From the NCBI GenBank assembly GCA_016786565.1, contig JAEUVY010000133.1, forward strand, positions 1-32,053: a stretch of 32,053 bases of DNA. The letters run 5' to 3'. Source of the DNA: Flavipsychrobacter sp. (GTDB lineage Bacteria; Bacteroidota; Bacteroidia; Chitinophagales; Chitinophagaceae). A program made the position numbers and the translations under genes. The notes under the pieces are model-generated. The model was not told the origin of the DNA, did not search any database, and was given only the letters and a program-made list of their open reading frames with translations. Below, one piece after another: positions 1 to 7,902 of this stretch (position 1 is the first letter of the stretch; each line of letters starts with the position of its first letter).

Positions 1-2499
1 TTTATTTCTGTTGCCACCCAGCCTGTACATTATAGACAACTGGAGTGACGGTGTTTTATACAATTGGTTGGAGATAGATTTAGCACCTGTTGATGCTGCA
101 TTATCCCACACTGTCTGAACGTTCCTGATATCGATGTTAAATTTAGGCGCTACCTGATAAGAGAAACCGAACAGATACCCCAAACCGAATCTGCTGTTGA
201 AATCAGCTTCACTAAGTGTTGGCGCATTGTCATTGCCCGGAGTGCTCACGAACTCGGGCGCAACACCCACGGCCGGTTGGGTTGCCGCACCTGTGTTGAT
301 AGAGAACGTATACAGGAAGTTTCCACCGGCATAGAAATCGAATTTACCCTGATGATAACGTACTGATACCGGAAGTTCCAGACTATGCAAGGCAGAGAAA
401 CTGTAAGAATTGAGCTGCAGATCCTTGCGGTACTGTGAACCAACCTGCGTATAAGTATAGAAGTTATCGTCTACCTGAGTATTGTTATTCAACCTGTGGA
501 AGTACTTGAATTCGGTCATGATATTCCACTTTTCGTTGAAAATGATATCTCCTGTAAGTCCGAACTGGAAGCCTTTAAAGCTGCTTGGCCCGAAGAAGTT
601 GGCATTGATACCGGCAGTGATACCCGGCACAAACTGTGTCCTGGAAGCATTCTGCTTGACGTCGTTGAATGCCGACAACATTTTCTGCACCAGCGATGCA
701 CCGGCGCCTTGTTTAGCAGCAGGCTTTGTTTTGGCAACTTCAGCCTCTTTAGCCATATCGGTTGCATGTGACGCCGGCACAATGGCCTGGTTCGCGCCTT
801 TAGCTGCACCATCTTCACTACCCGACGCAGACGTACCCGATACAGCCAATTCCTTTTCTTCTTCGGCAATACCGTTACCGGCACTCTGCGAAGGACCTTG
901 CTTACCGGCTGCTGCCTTACTTGCCGCGCCACCTGTAGTGCTGATGCCGGAAACACCTGCAGAGGTATTGGCAGTACCGCCATTCGATGATGCAGCAGAC
1001 CTACCACGGCCAGCCATAGCCCGTTTAGATGCGCGCTTACCGCTCACAGTTGCCGACATATCATTTGATGCAGGTGCCGGCGCAGGCTGCGTAGCAACAA
1101 GGCCAAGGTCCATGTTCACTTTCTCCATAGAGATGGTATCCTCTTTCAGTGCATACTCATTCTCAGCGATCTTAATGTTGCGTGTGTGTACCAACAACTT
1201 CGTGATGACCTTCTTGCCCTGACTATTATTGGCTTCAGCTCTTGCGTCTTTGAGCGGCGGATCATTGCGTACAGCAGTAGCATCTCCGGCAGCAACTTCA
1301 GCTTCGTCTTTTGAAACACTGCTTTCAGCAGATTGTCCTGAGAGTGCAGTAGCAGGCGTTTTGTGCGCTGCCCCGCTTTCATCTGTTGCGGCAACTGCAG
1401 GCATTGGCGTTGGTATACCTGCGGCTGGTATGTTGTTTGATGTAACACCACGACCTCCGGTTGCAAGAGCGTTTATATCAGATCTGCCCGGCTGATCATT
1501 CTTCCCTGCTGTAGCCAACGAATTTCCCGCTGCACCACTGCTCAGCACAGGGTGGCCATTTTTCAGGTCAGCATTCTGAGTATTGCCGGCTACAGGGTTT
1601 GTTTTTGCAGTGCCCTTATTAACGGCAGCCTTAGCTGCTGTACCGTTTGACCTTTTGCCTGCAGCACCCAACTGATCTGACTTATGAGCCGTTGTCGATG
1701 CATTGCCCGATGCATTGCCTTTTTCAGCATGCGATGTGGCGTTGCCTGCGGCTACTTTATTATCAACAGCCGCATTGTTTGCAGCTACTGCCACTTCTTG
1801 AGAGGCAGTTGTCTTTTCCACGGTGTTTGCAGTTTTGGCGGAAGCAGCGGTCAGCGTGCTCTCCGTACCTTCGCGGTTACCTCTGCTATTTTTCAGGGCG
1901 ATTGCGCCACCTTTTGTTGCTGCTTCTTTCTTTGTTGTGTATGTTTTAGTTGTATTACGTTTTACATCAGTTCCCCTGTGGGTATTACCGTCAATCGTGA
2001 TCGTTCCGGTAGTAGTACCGTCGGCTCCTACGGTACCTGCCACGCTATTCAGTGCGGCTTCTGTTTCGTTATTGGTGGAAGAAGCACTCGCTGTATGTCT
2101 TGGTTTTTGAGACAAACCGCCTGAGACACCACCATCTACCCTGCCTGCCACGCGTTGCTCATCGCGCACGACATTTTCAGTTCCGTTAGCGGCATAGGTT
2201 GTTGAAGGTTCATTGTTCACCGCTTCCATTCCGGGCGATGCCAGTTCGGCTACACTGCGGTTGCGGAAAGCGTTGGAGAACTCATAGCTGCCTACAGCTA
2301 CAGTACCTACCAGCGACAATGCTGCAACCACACTGAACAGCCTGCGCCAGTAGAATATACCGATGCGTCGCTCTTCCTGCGGCATTTCTTTATCGAGAAG
2401 GTCGCGCATATTGAGCCATGCGCCGCTCCTTTCCCGCTCTTCGCCCCCGCTGAGGCGTTGCCTCACGAGGTCGTCGACTTTGATGAAATTTTTATCCAT
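1..2499 (-). CDS. Dual-membrane-spanning anti-sigma-like protein with C-terminal outer-membrane beta-barrel (3' end outside window)
   Basis: The reading frame is open from an ATG at 2499 to the left edge, giving 833 residues; the stop lies outside. Residues 1-52 are charged and cytoplasmic, like the short anti-sigma segment of Bacteroidota sigma regulators. Residues 53-70 (LFSVVAALSLVGTVAVG) form one transmembrane helix. Residues about 75-610 are low-complexity Ala/Gly/Thr/Ser/Asn-rich, interrupted by a more ordinary stretch at about 429-472. From about residue 620 (QFVPGITAGINANFFG) to the edge, alternating aromatic strands (EFKYFHRL, FDFYAGGNFLYTF, LQLSIMYRLGG) indicate a PorT/OmpA-like outer-membrane barrel. 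It starts 48 bases after the ECF sigma gene and probably shares its transcript. This matches the order of parts in Dma-type anti-sigma factors known from Bacteroides. The layout is seen in the sequence; the anti-sigma role is inferred. Confidence 0.75.
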   Translation of the reverse strand, partial: MDKNFIKVDDLVRQRLSGGEERERSGAWLNMRDLLDKEMPQEERRIGIFYWRRLFSVVAALSLVGTVAVGSYEFSNAFRNRSVAELASPGMEAVNNEPSTTYAANGTENVVRDEQRVAGRVDGGVSGGLSQKPRHTASASSTNNETEAALNSVAGTVGADGTTTGTITIDGNTHRGTDVKRNTTKTYTTKKEAATKGGAIALKNSRGNREGTESTLTAASAKTANTVEKTTASQEVAVAANNAAVDNKVAAGNATSHAEKGNASGNASTTAHKSDQLGAAGKRSNGTAAKAAVNKGTAKTNPVAGNTQNADLKNGHPVLSSGAAGNSLATAGKNDQPGRSDINALATGGRGVTSNNIPAAGIPTPMPAVAATDESGAAHKTPATALSGQSAESSVSKDEAEVAAGDATAVRNDPPLKDARAEANNSQGKKVITKLLVHTRNIKIAENEYALKEDTISMEKVNMDLGLVATQPAPAPASNDMSATVSGKRASKRAMAGRGRSAASSNGGTANTSAGVSGISTTGGAASKAAAGKQGPSQSAGNGIAEEEKELAVSGTSASGSEDGAAKGANQAIVPASHATDMAKEAEVAKTKPAAKQGAGASLVQKMLSAFNDVKQNASRTQFVPGITAGINANFFGPSSFKGFQFGLTGDIIFNEKWNIMTEFKYFHRLNNNTQVDDNFYTYTQVGSQYRKDLQLNSYSFSALHSLELPVSVRYHQGKFDFYAGGNFLYTFSINTGAATQPAVGVAPEFVSTPGNDNAPTLSEADFNSRFGLGYLFGFSYQVAPKFNIDIRNVQTVWDNAASTGAKSISNQLYKTPSLQLSIMYRLGGNRNK

Positions 2500-2547
2500 A
2501 AGGATAAATGTTTTTGTTTTTAAATAATTCAGTTTTCATATCCCGCA

Positions 2548-3123
2548 TCACTTTTTCAGATGCAACTCCAATCTTTCAATCTTTTCTTTCAATATTCTTC
2601 GTCCTTCCGACAAATGCCATTTCGATGTACCCTCGCTTATTCCTACCAGATTCCCTATTTCCTTATGAGTGAGTCCCTCCATCACATACATGTTGAAGAC
2701 TGCTCTTGTGGCATCCGGCAACTCGTGTACCAGCTTCATCAGCTGGTCGTAGTATAGTTTGTCGGCGTGGTCTTTGTGTACCAGCTCGTCTTTCTCCACC
2801 AGCAATATCTGACTCGAGTATTTGGCGTTCTGCTTCACATAATCTGCCACCGCGTGGAAGACGATCTTCCTGATCCACCCCTCAAAAGAACCCTGGAAAT
2901 TGTATTGTTTTATCTTCTGGAACGCCCTCAGATAACCGTTGTTCAACACCTCTTCTGCCTGCTCTTCATGATCTATATACCTGCGCACCAATGCCATCAT
3001 TTTGGGATAGAACAGCCTGTACAACTTCTCCTGAGCCATACGGTCATTGCGTATGCACCCTTGGATAAGCTGTTCCAACTCAGTGGTCTGGCCAACTGCA
3101 CTATATGCCAAAGCTATCGACAA
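2548..3123 (-). CDS. ECF-type RNA polymerase sigma factor (sigma-70 family)
   Basis: This 191-residue protein has the two domains of an extracytoplasmic-function sigma factor. Sigma-2 lies at about residues 24-95 (EEQAEEVLNNGYLRAFQKI, then FQGSFEGWIRKIV, the core- and -10-binding helices). Sigma-4 lies at about 128-185, with a helix-turn-helix THKEIGNLVGISEGTSKWHL. It would direct RNA polymerase to a specific envelope or stress regulon. No ATG precedes the conserved sigma-2 region; an in-frame stop lies just upstream, so the start is probably TTG at 3123 (or TTG at 3111). The next gene downstream is the membrane-spanning putative anti-sigma protein, suggesting a cognate pair. The family call is firm. 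The exact ECF group cannot be told from sequence reading alone. Confidence 0.93.
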   Translation of the reverse strand: MSIALAYSAVGQTTELEQLIQGCIRNDRMAQEKLYRLFYPKMMALVRRYIDHEEQAEEVLNNGYLRAFQKIKQYNFQGSFEGWIRKIVFHAVADYVKQNAKYSSQILLVEKDELVHKDHADKLYYDQLMKLVHELPDATRAVFNMYVMEGLTHKEIGNLVGISEGTSKWHLSEGRRILKEKIERLELHLKK

Positions 3124-3150
3124 GTATATTGGTTATTAATATCAATCAAT

Positions 3151-3177
3151 CAAAATAAGACCGCACCTTATCCCAAA
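3151..3177 (-). promoter_or_regulatory. Possible promoter of the ECF sigma operon
   Basis: On the minus strand a TTTG (3177-3174) is followed after 15 bases by TTATTTTG (3158-3151), one mismatch from the Bacteroidota -7 box TAnnTTTG. It lies about 28 bases before the proposed TTG start. The spacing is shorter than usual, so this is tentative. Confidence 0.25.
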
Positions 3178-3280
3178 AGGTTGGGTAAAGGGGGCACATT
3201 CAGGTAAATTTATGAAATTTTATCAATATCTGACCTGAAAACACGTCAAACTATCCATGCCAAGGGGCGAAACATGAAAA

Positions 3281-3613
3281 CTATTTCAATTTGTCGTTCT
3301 CGCGGTGACGATTGGCATCCCTGATGTTTTTCTTTTCAAAGTTGCGCTCCAATGCCGTTGTAAGATCCACTCCCGTTTGGTTGGCCAGGCAAATTAGTAC
3401 CCACAATACATCGGCCATCTCATCGCCCAGGTCTTTACCCTTATCACTTTCTTTGAACGATTGTTCACCATAGGTGCGAACCATCAGACGCGACAACTCG
3501 CCTACTTCCTCCATGAGGATGCCCAGATTGGTGAGCTCGCCAAAATACCGTACGCCCACTGTCTTTATCCATTCGTCCACCTGCTGCTGCGCTTCTTTTA
3601 TAGTTATTTCCAC
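3281..3613 (-). CDS. MazG-like nucleotide pyrophosphohydrolase
   Basis: A 110-residue, all-alpha protein with the metal-binding signature of the MazG/dUTPase-like superfamily: EEVGEL at residues 35-40 and DEMAD at 64-68, the paired acidic motifs that coordinate Mg2+. Such proteins hydrolyse nucleoside triphosphates to monophosphate and pyrophosphate, often as house-cleaning enzymes for damaged nucleotides; the substrate cannot be read from the sequence. It is a single-domain form, about half the length of a full MazG. The start is GTG at 3613. It diverges from the MoxR gene across about 100 bases. The family call is secure. Confidence 0.85.
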   Translation of the reverse strand: MEITIKEAQQQVDEWIKTVGVRYFGELTNLGILMEEVGELSRLMVRTYGEQSFKESDKGKDLGDEMADVLWVLICLANQTGVDLTTALERNFEKKNIRDANRHRENDKLK

Positions 3614-3717
3614 CGCAATTAGTATTTGTTAGTTTACACAAAATAATAGAACTTTCCCGTTTTTACAGCCTGTTTCAGCCACGTGGGCTCAGGCATTTCA
3701 AAGCAGTAAGGATAGCA

Positions 3718-4677
3718 ATGTACGCAACAGATATTGAAGCAGCCAACGCGCTCAAAGAAAAGACCGCCGAGGTAAGGAAGAGTATAGGAAAAGTAATAGT
3801 AGGCCAGGAAGATGTGGTAGAGAAACTCATCATCGCCATTTTGTGCAACGGTCACAGCCTGCTGGTGGGTGTGCCCGGCCTGGCCAAGACCCTGCTGGTA
3901 AAGACCATTGCCGATGTACTGGACCTCTCGTTCAAACGCATACAGTTCACCCCCGACCTCATGCCCAGTGACATAGTGGGTGCCGAGATACTGAACGAAC
4001 AACGCGTGTTCCAGTTTATAAAAGGCCCAATTTTCGCCAACATTGTCCTTGCGGATGAGATCAACCGTACACCGCCCAAAACACAGTCGGCACTGCTGGA
4101 AGCCATGCAGGAACGCAACGTGACCGCCGGTGGTGTGCTGTACAAGCTGCCATCTCCCTTCTTTGTGCTTGCCACACAGAACCCAATAGAACAAGAAGGT
4201 ACCTACCCGCTGCCTGAAGCACAGCTGGACCGTTTTATGTTCCAGGTGACGCTCGACTATCCGAGTTTTGCAGATGAGGTGTCTATTGTGCGCAACACAA
4301 CGGGCGCGCAGACACAGCAACTCACGCAGGTGATGAGTGGTGAGGAGATACTGGCCTTCCAGGAACTGGTGCGCCGTGTACCTGTGCCTGATAACGTACT
4401 GGAATATGCAGTGGGACTGGTGCAGAAAACACGCCCGGGCACTGCCGGTGCTGCAGCCGCTGCTACCCAATACCTTGCTTACGGCGCAGGCCCTCGTGCA
4501 TCGCAGTATCTGGTACTTGGAGCAAAATGCCACGCACTCATCCACGGCAAATACTCTCCCGACATAGAAGATGTGCGCGCTATGGCTATGCCAGTGCTGC
4601 GCCACCGTATACTGCGCAACTACAAGGCCGAAGCCGAAGGAATGACGCAGGAATCCCTCATCAAACAACTCATGTAA
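3718..4677 (+). CDS. MoxR-family AAA+ ATPase
   Basis: At 319 residues this is the usual size for MoxR. Walker A is GVPGLAKT (residues 51-58), Walker B is IVLADEINR (109-117), and sensor 1 is ATQNP (152-156), followed by QLDRFMF with the arginine region. A C-terminal helical lid follows. MoxR ATPases act as chaperone-like remodelers, usually with DUF58 and von Willebrand A-domain proteins to mature or regulate envelope or metalloenzyme complexes. None of those partners is here: the only close neighbour is the DinB-superfamily gene, whose ATG follows the stop codon after a single base, so the two are almost certainly co-translated. The family is secure; the client is unknown. Confidence 0.93.
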   Translation: MYATDIEAANALKEKTAEVRKSIGKVIVGQEDVVEKLIIAILCNGHSLLVGVPGLAKTLLVKTIADVLDLSFKRIQFTPDLMPSDIVGAEILNEQRVFQFIKGPIFANIVLADEINRTPPKTQSALLEAMQERNVTAGGVLYKLPSPFFVLATQNPIEQEGTYPLPEAQLDRFMFQVTLDYPSFADEVSIVRNTTGAQTQQLTQVMSGEEILAFQELVRRVPVPDNVLEYAVGLVQKTRPGTAGAAAAATQYLAYGAGPRASQYLVLGAKCHALIHGKYSPDIEDVRAMAMPVLRHRILRNYKAEAEGMTQESLIKQLM

Positions 4678-4678
4678 C

Positions 4679-5149
4679 ATGGAAAACACACAGCAGAAAG
4701 CCGACTTCCTGCGCACGGGTTTCACACAAAAGCTCACAGGACTTGCCGCTGACGCACCACGCAAATGGGGCAAGATGAATGTGCAACAGATGATAGAGCA
4801 CATGAGCGACTACGTGCGCATAGCCAACGGCAAAACACCAATGGAAGTACTGACACCTGCAGAGAACATAGACCGCATGCAGGCTTTTCTGGCAACAGAA
4901 AAACCATTCCGCGAGAACACACCCAACCAACTGATGTCTGATGAACCTCCTGCAGTTCGCAACGCAAGCAAAGAAGAAGCTGTTGCTGAATTGCAGCAGG
5001 AGATCGATCATTTCTTCCATGCATTTGAAACAGAACAAGGCAAGTCGCTGAACAACCCATTCTTTGGTGTGCTCAATTTCGAACAGCAAGTGCAACTGCT
5101 TTACAAGCACAGCACACACCACCTGCGCCAGTTTGGTGTTGACATATAA
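4679..5149 (+). CDS. DinB-superfamily protein, DUF1569-like
   Basis: A 156-residue protein with the features of the DUF1569 branch of the DinB/YfiT four-helix-bundle superfamily: WGKMNVQQMIEHMSDYV near residues 30-46 with His41, and a C-terminal HSTHHLRQFG at 144-152. These histidines sit where the superfamily binds a divalent metal. The usual role is a thiol-dependent transferase or hydrolase, but no substrate can be assigned. It starts one base after the MoxR stop and is followed 24 bases later by a strong terminator, so these two genes form a complete unit. A functional link with MoxR is inferred from position only. Confidence 0.7.
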   Translation: MENTQQKADFLRTGFTQKLTGLAADAPRKWGKMNVQQMIEHMSDYVRIANGKTPMEVLTPAENIDRMQAFLATEKPFRENTPNQLMSDEPPAVRNASKEEAVAELQQEIDHFFHAFETEQGKSLNNPFFGVLNFEQQVQLLYKHSTHHLRQFGVDI

Positions 5150-5173
5150 CTACAGAAGATCAGAATAATATTC

Positions 5174-5198
5174 AAGCCACCTACGGGTGGCTTTTTTT
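5174..5198 (+). terminator. Rho-independent terminator of the MoxR-DinB unit
   Basis: An 8-bp perfect stem AAGCCACC/GGTGGCTT with a TACG tetraloop runs straight into seven Ts. It lies 24 bases after the DinB-like stop codon. Confidence 0.9.
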
Positions 5199-5318
5199 CG
5201 GCCCTACTCAACCCACGACACACCAATGCTCATTTCTGCAATATATAAGTTAGCTTTACAGTAGGGCATACACTCATTGCAGTCCGGCTCAGATTCTTCA
5301 TTTCTTAAAACACATGTC

Positions 5319-5744
5319 ATGACACAGCACCATCACAGATATATCTCCACCATCTTCATGGCGCTGCTGCCACTGTTTTTCTGCGCAGTTTTCGCTCCAG
5401 TTGAGGTAAGTGCCCAAGTAAAGAAAGAAGTGAAACGCAGCAATGTGCGTCTGGCAAATGAAGAAAGGAACATGATAAGTGTGAGGACCATTCTGGCTAA
5501 TCCTAAACTCATATCGGCCAAGGCAAGCTGCGAAGTGACGGGCTTTACCATTTCGTTTCTGCCGGAGGGTGGCAATCTCTATGGTCCGTTCAAAACTGAA
5601 GGATCTGCCATAAAGCCCGAACACTGCAAATACCTGAAAGAAAACGCCGAGGCCAACGTAAAGATATTTATCGAGCACATTCGTATGTCCTGCAACGGCA
5701 CAAGCGTTGATGAAATGCCTATCGTGATCAGGTCTTTTCCGTAA
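5319..5744 (+). CDS. Secreted protein resembling the GldM C-terminal domain
   Basis: I chose the ATG at 5319 because it gives a clean signal peptide (a HHHRY stretch, then a hydrophobic core, then VEVSA|QVKKE); the frame is open to a TTG at 5277. The mature part, about 110 residues, has the pattern of a GldM C-terminal beta-sandwich: VTGFTISFLPEGG, a basic/acidic loop, then VKIFIEHIRMSC, a short turn and EMPIVIRSF, comparable to the strands ending GldM proteins of the T9SS/gliding motor. It lacks the N-terminal transmembrane helix and the other GldM domains. It stands at the head of a run of exported proteins but does not share their motifs. The GldM resemblance is my reading of the pattern and is not proven. 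Confidence 0.6.
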   Translation: MTQHHHRYISTIFMALLPLFFCAVFAPVEVSAQVKKEVKRSNVRLANEERNMISVRTILANPKLISAKASCEVTGFTISFLPEGGNLYGPFKTEGSAIKPEHCKYLKENAEANVKIFIEHIRMSCNGTSVDEMPIVIRSFP

Positions 5745-5792
5745 CGAAACGATCTCACCAATTTTATTTATCTCATCTTTCAATCACACTTT

Positions 5793-6449
5793 ATGTTTAC
5801 CCAAACTGCAAGTAAGATCAAGTGCTTCTCAGGCTCATTAGCCGCTGTCATTATTATGTCGGTAAGTACATCGGCACTCGCACAAGATTTCAAAAGAGAA
5901 GGCAATGTGGTCACCTACAACGGCAACAAGATCATACTATCCGCTTCCGAAAGAGACACTATTGTAGTAGTAGATCCTATTACGAATGAAGAGATCATGC
6001 AGGTACGCGTAAAAGGCCCTCGCCCCTTGCTGATCAATGGTAAGAAGATCTATGAATTTGAATATGTGACATCAATGCCCTCCAGAAAAGACAATAAATT
6101 CAGTCTCGAAGAACAGTTGATCACTAACCTTGCCAAGTTCTTCAATTCCTTCCCCGATGCCACCTACCGGGTATATGCGTCCTCGTTTGTTATCGACGAC
6201 CAGGGGAAAGTGGTTTACTTTGAGTACAGCCACCTGAGCGCCCGAGATGATAAGGGCAAAGACCTGCCACTAAGTGACCTGCAGAAACAAGCCACAGGCA
6301 AAGAGATCGCCGGCAACTGCCGTTTAGTAAACATGAATCCTGCGAAGCTGAACGGAAAGCCGGTGGCAGTACTTTCAGACCTTTATCTGCATGACTACAA
6401 GTTTACGGTAAGGAACCACGTTACCGAATATGTGAAGGCCAACAATTGA
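5793..6449 (+). CDS. Exported protein, tandem family member 1 (TonB-C-like signature)
   Basis: A 218-residue protein with a signal peptide ending ALA|QDF near residue 31. It shares four landmarks with the next three genes: DPITN (61-65), INGKKIYEFE (81-90), VIDDQGKVVYFEY (133-145) and MNPAKLNGKPV (181-191). The last two resemble the strand and the 'P-x-x-NGKPV' turn of the TonB C-terminal domain family common in Bacteroidota, though no TonB transmembrane anchor or proline-rich linker is present. No catalytic motif is visible. The following gene's TTG start overlaps this stop by four bases (TTGA), so the pair is translationally coupled. Function unknown; periplasmic or surface location is inferred from the signal peptide. 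Confidence 0.65.
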   Translation: MFTQTASKIKCFSGSLAAVIIMSVSTSALAQDFKREGNVVTYNGNKIILSASERDTIVVVDPITNEEIMQVRVKGPRPLLINGKKIYEFEYVTSMPSRKDNKFSLEEQLITNLAKFFNSFPDATYRVYASSFVIDDQGKVVYFEYSHLSARDDKGKDLPLSDLQKQATGKEIAGNCRLVNMNPAKLNGKPVAVLSDLYLHDYKFTVRNHVTEYVKANN

Positions 6450-7138
6450 TCACATCTGTGTACACTAGGATAAAAAATAAGAGTGTCACAAAATGCAGCA
6501 CTGTGTGGTTGCCTGTGGTTGTCATGTTGCTCGCGGTCCATGTAATACCTTTCTATACTAACGAAGCAATTGCGCAGAGCATTAATGACATAGGCAGCAC
6601 CATTACTGTTCGTGGCAACATGATCGGAATGTCGAAACCGCGCACCGATACGATAATTGATCTTAGTCCGCACCACCCCGAGCCGGACCAGATACGAATT
6701 ACCGGCCCCGAGCCGATCTTCCTGAATGGACGGTGCGTTTACCGCCCTGACGAGGACTCAACAATAGTGCTGCCGGAGGAAAGTATGCGCCAACTGGAGA
6801 GCAAACTCACCGAAAACGTTGAAGAGGTCCTCCGACATTTCCCTGATGGTAGCTATATCGTTCACAATCCGCAATACCTTGTGAACGAAAAAGGCGAGAT
6901 CCTCTTCTACATTTTTAACGGATTAAGTGCCGATTCGGATGACCGTCCTCGCATGATGGTTTCAGAAGTACAGAAAGAGTCGGTCTCTCAGATTCTGGAC
7001 GAAACCGCAAAAGCAATGAAACTCAAGCCCGCGACAAAAAATGAGATACCGATTCCCGTGTTCGTAAAGGTTCGTCTCAGCAGATTCACTTTCAAAGTAA
7101 AGAATCACTTCATCTTCCGTAAAGCTTATTACGATTAA
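6446..7138 (+). CDS. Exported protein, tandem family member 2 (most diverged)
   Basis: This 230-residue protein overlaps the previous stop codon. The start is TTG at 6446, or GTG at 6458; there is no ATG before the hydrophobic signal segment, which ends near AIA|QSIND at residue 44. The family landmarks are eroded: LNGRCVYR (93-100) for the NG-x-YE motif, LVNEKGEILFYIF (145-157) for the central strand, and LKPATKNEIPI (193-203) for the NGKPV turn, here without glycine. It may have diverged in function or be decaying, but the frame is intact. Function unknown. Confidence 0.6.
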   Translation: MITSVYTRIKNKSVTKCSTVWLPVVVMLLAVHVIPFYTNEAIAQSINDIGSTITVRGNMIGMSKPRTDTIIDLSPHHPEPDQIRITGPEPIFLNGRCVYRPDEDSTIVLPEESMRQLESKLTENVEEVLRHFPDGSYIVHNPQYLVNEKGEILFYIFNGLSADSDDRPRMMVSEVQKESVSQILDETAKAMKLKPATKNEIPIPVFVKVRLSRFTFKVKNHFIFRKAYYD

Positions 7139-7221
7139 GCACGGGACTGATTCACACATTTTCTTGTTTCCTTTTTTGTATTTTTCGGGCTGTACATAGT
7201 CACCCAATACCATTTACCCAA

Positions 7222-7863
7222 ATGAAAAAAACCATCGTCTCTGCTGCAGTTCTTGCTCTTTCCGTCACCGTTCATGCTCAGGCTTTTGTGGCCGGCGGTG
7301 GGTTCTTCATGCGTGGCGACCTTCGCTACCGGCCCGGCAAGGTGGTAGTAGATACGGTATCTGTTGTGGACCCCGCCACCGGCGCCGAACAGTTTGAGGC
7401 ACGCGAGGACACTACCTTCCCGTCCTACATCAACGGGCGCAAAGTATATGAGTATGACGAAGTGAGTACGCCTGTCATCTTCAGTGAGAGCAACGAGTCG
7501 CAACACGAGTACCTACTGAACAGGATGAAAGGCATCCTGATGATGACTAAGTTCTACGAATACGGTGCTTCTGCCCGCCTCAACCTGCGCAACATTATTG
7601 TAGACGAACGCGGCAAGGTGATCTTCTATGAATTCTTCGGTATGCGGGGTGTCACTGCCGAGAACCGCTTCAAACCGCTCACCTTTCCCGAGCTTACTGT
7701 GGCACTTAACCAGTTTATGACAGAGCTGCCTCCCATAAAACCCGCTACAGTAGATGGCAAACCGGTTATGGCCTATGCCGGAACCGACTTTCACCACATC
7801 CGCATAGAGAAAGTAGGCAACAACCTGGTGTTCAGCTACGATGGCATGGTATATCCTGAATAA
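7222..7863 (+). CDS. Exported protein, tandem family member 3
   Basis: A 213-residue protein with an N-terminal signal peptide (MKKTIVSAAVLALSVTVHAQ). It carries DPATGAE (50-56), INGRKVYEYDEV (70-81), IIVDERGKVIFYEF (125-138) and IKPATVDGKPVMAY (172-185), the best match in the window to the TonB-C-like turn. It is most similar to the next gene (shared NG-K-YEYDEV and the RNII strand), which suggests a recent duplication. An 83-base gap precedes it, enough for its own promoter, though I see no good -7 box. Function unknown. Confidence 0.65.
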   Translation: MKKTIVSAAVLALSVTVHAQAFVAGGGFFMRGDLRYRPGKVVVDTVSVVDPATGAEQFEAREDTTFPSYINGRKVYEYDEVSTPVIFSESNESQHEYLLNRMKGILMMTKFYEYGASARLNLRNIIVDERGKVIFYEFFGMRGVTAENRFKPLTFPELTVALNQFMTELPPIKPATVDGKPVMAYAGTDFHHIRIEKVGNNLVFSYDGMVYPE

Positions 7864-7902
7864 GAGAAATTTTCTTATATTTATGTAGCAAACCTTTCTT
7901 CT

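Noticed and set aside
482..1222. Long plus-strand open frames (246, 146 and 100 residues between 482 and 2124)
   Set aside because: They lie antisense to the continuous minus-strand frame of the envelope-spanning protein and show Ala/Ser/Val- or Cys-rich composition without any family motif.
3634..4803. 389-residue minus-strand open frame
   Set aside because: It is the complement of the MoxR gene; its composition (high Cys, His, Leu, no domain) is that of an antisense shadow.
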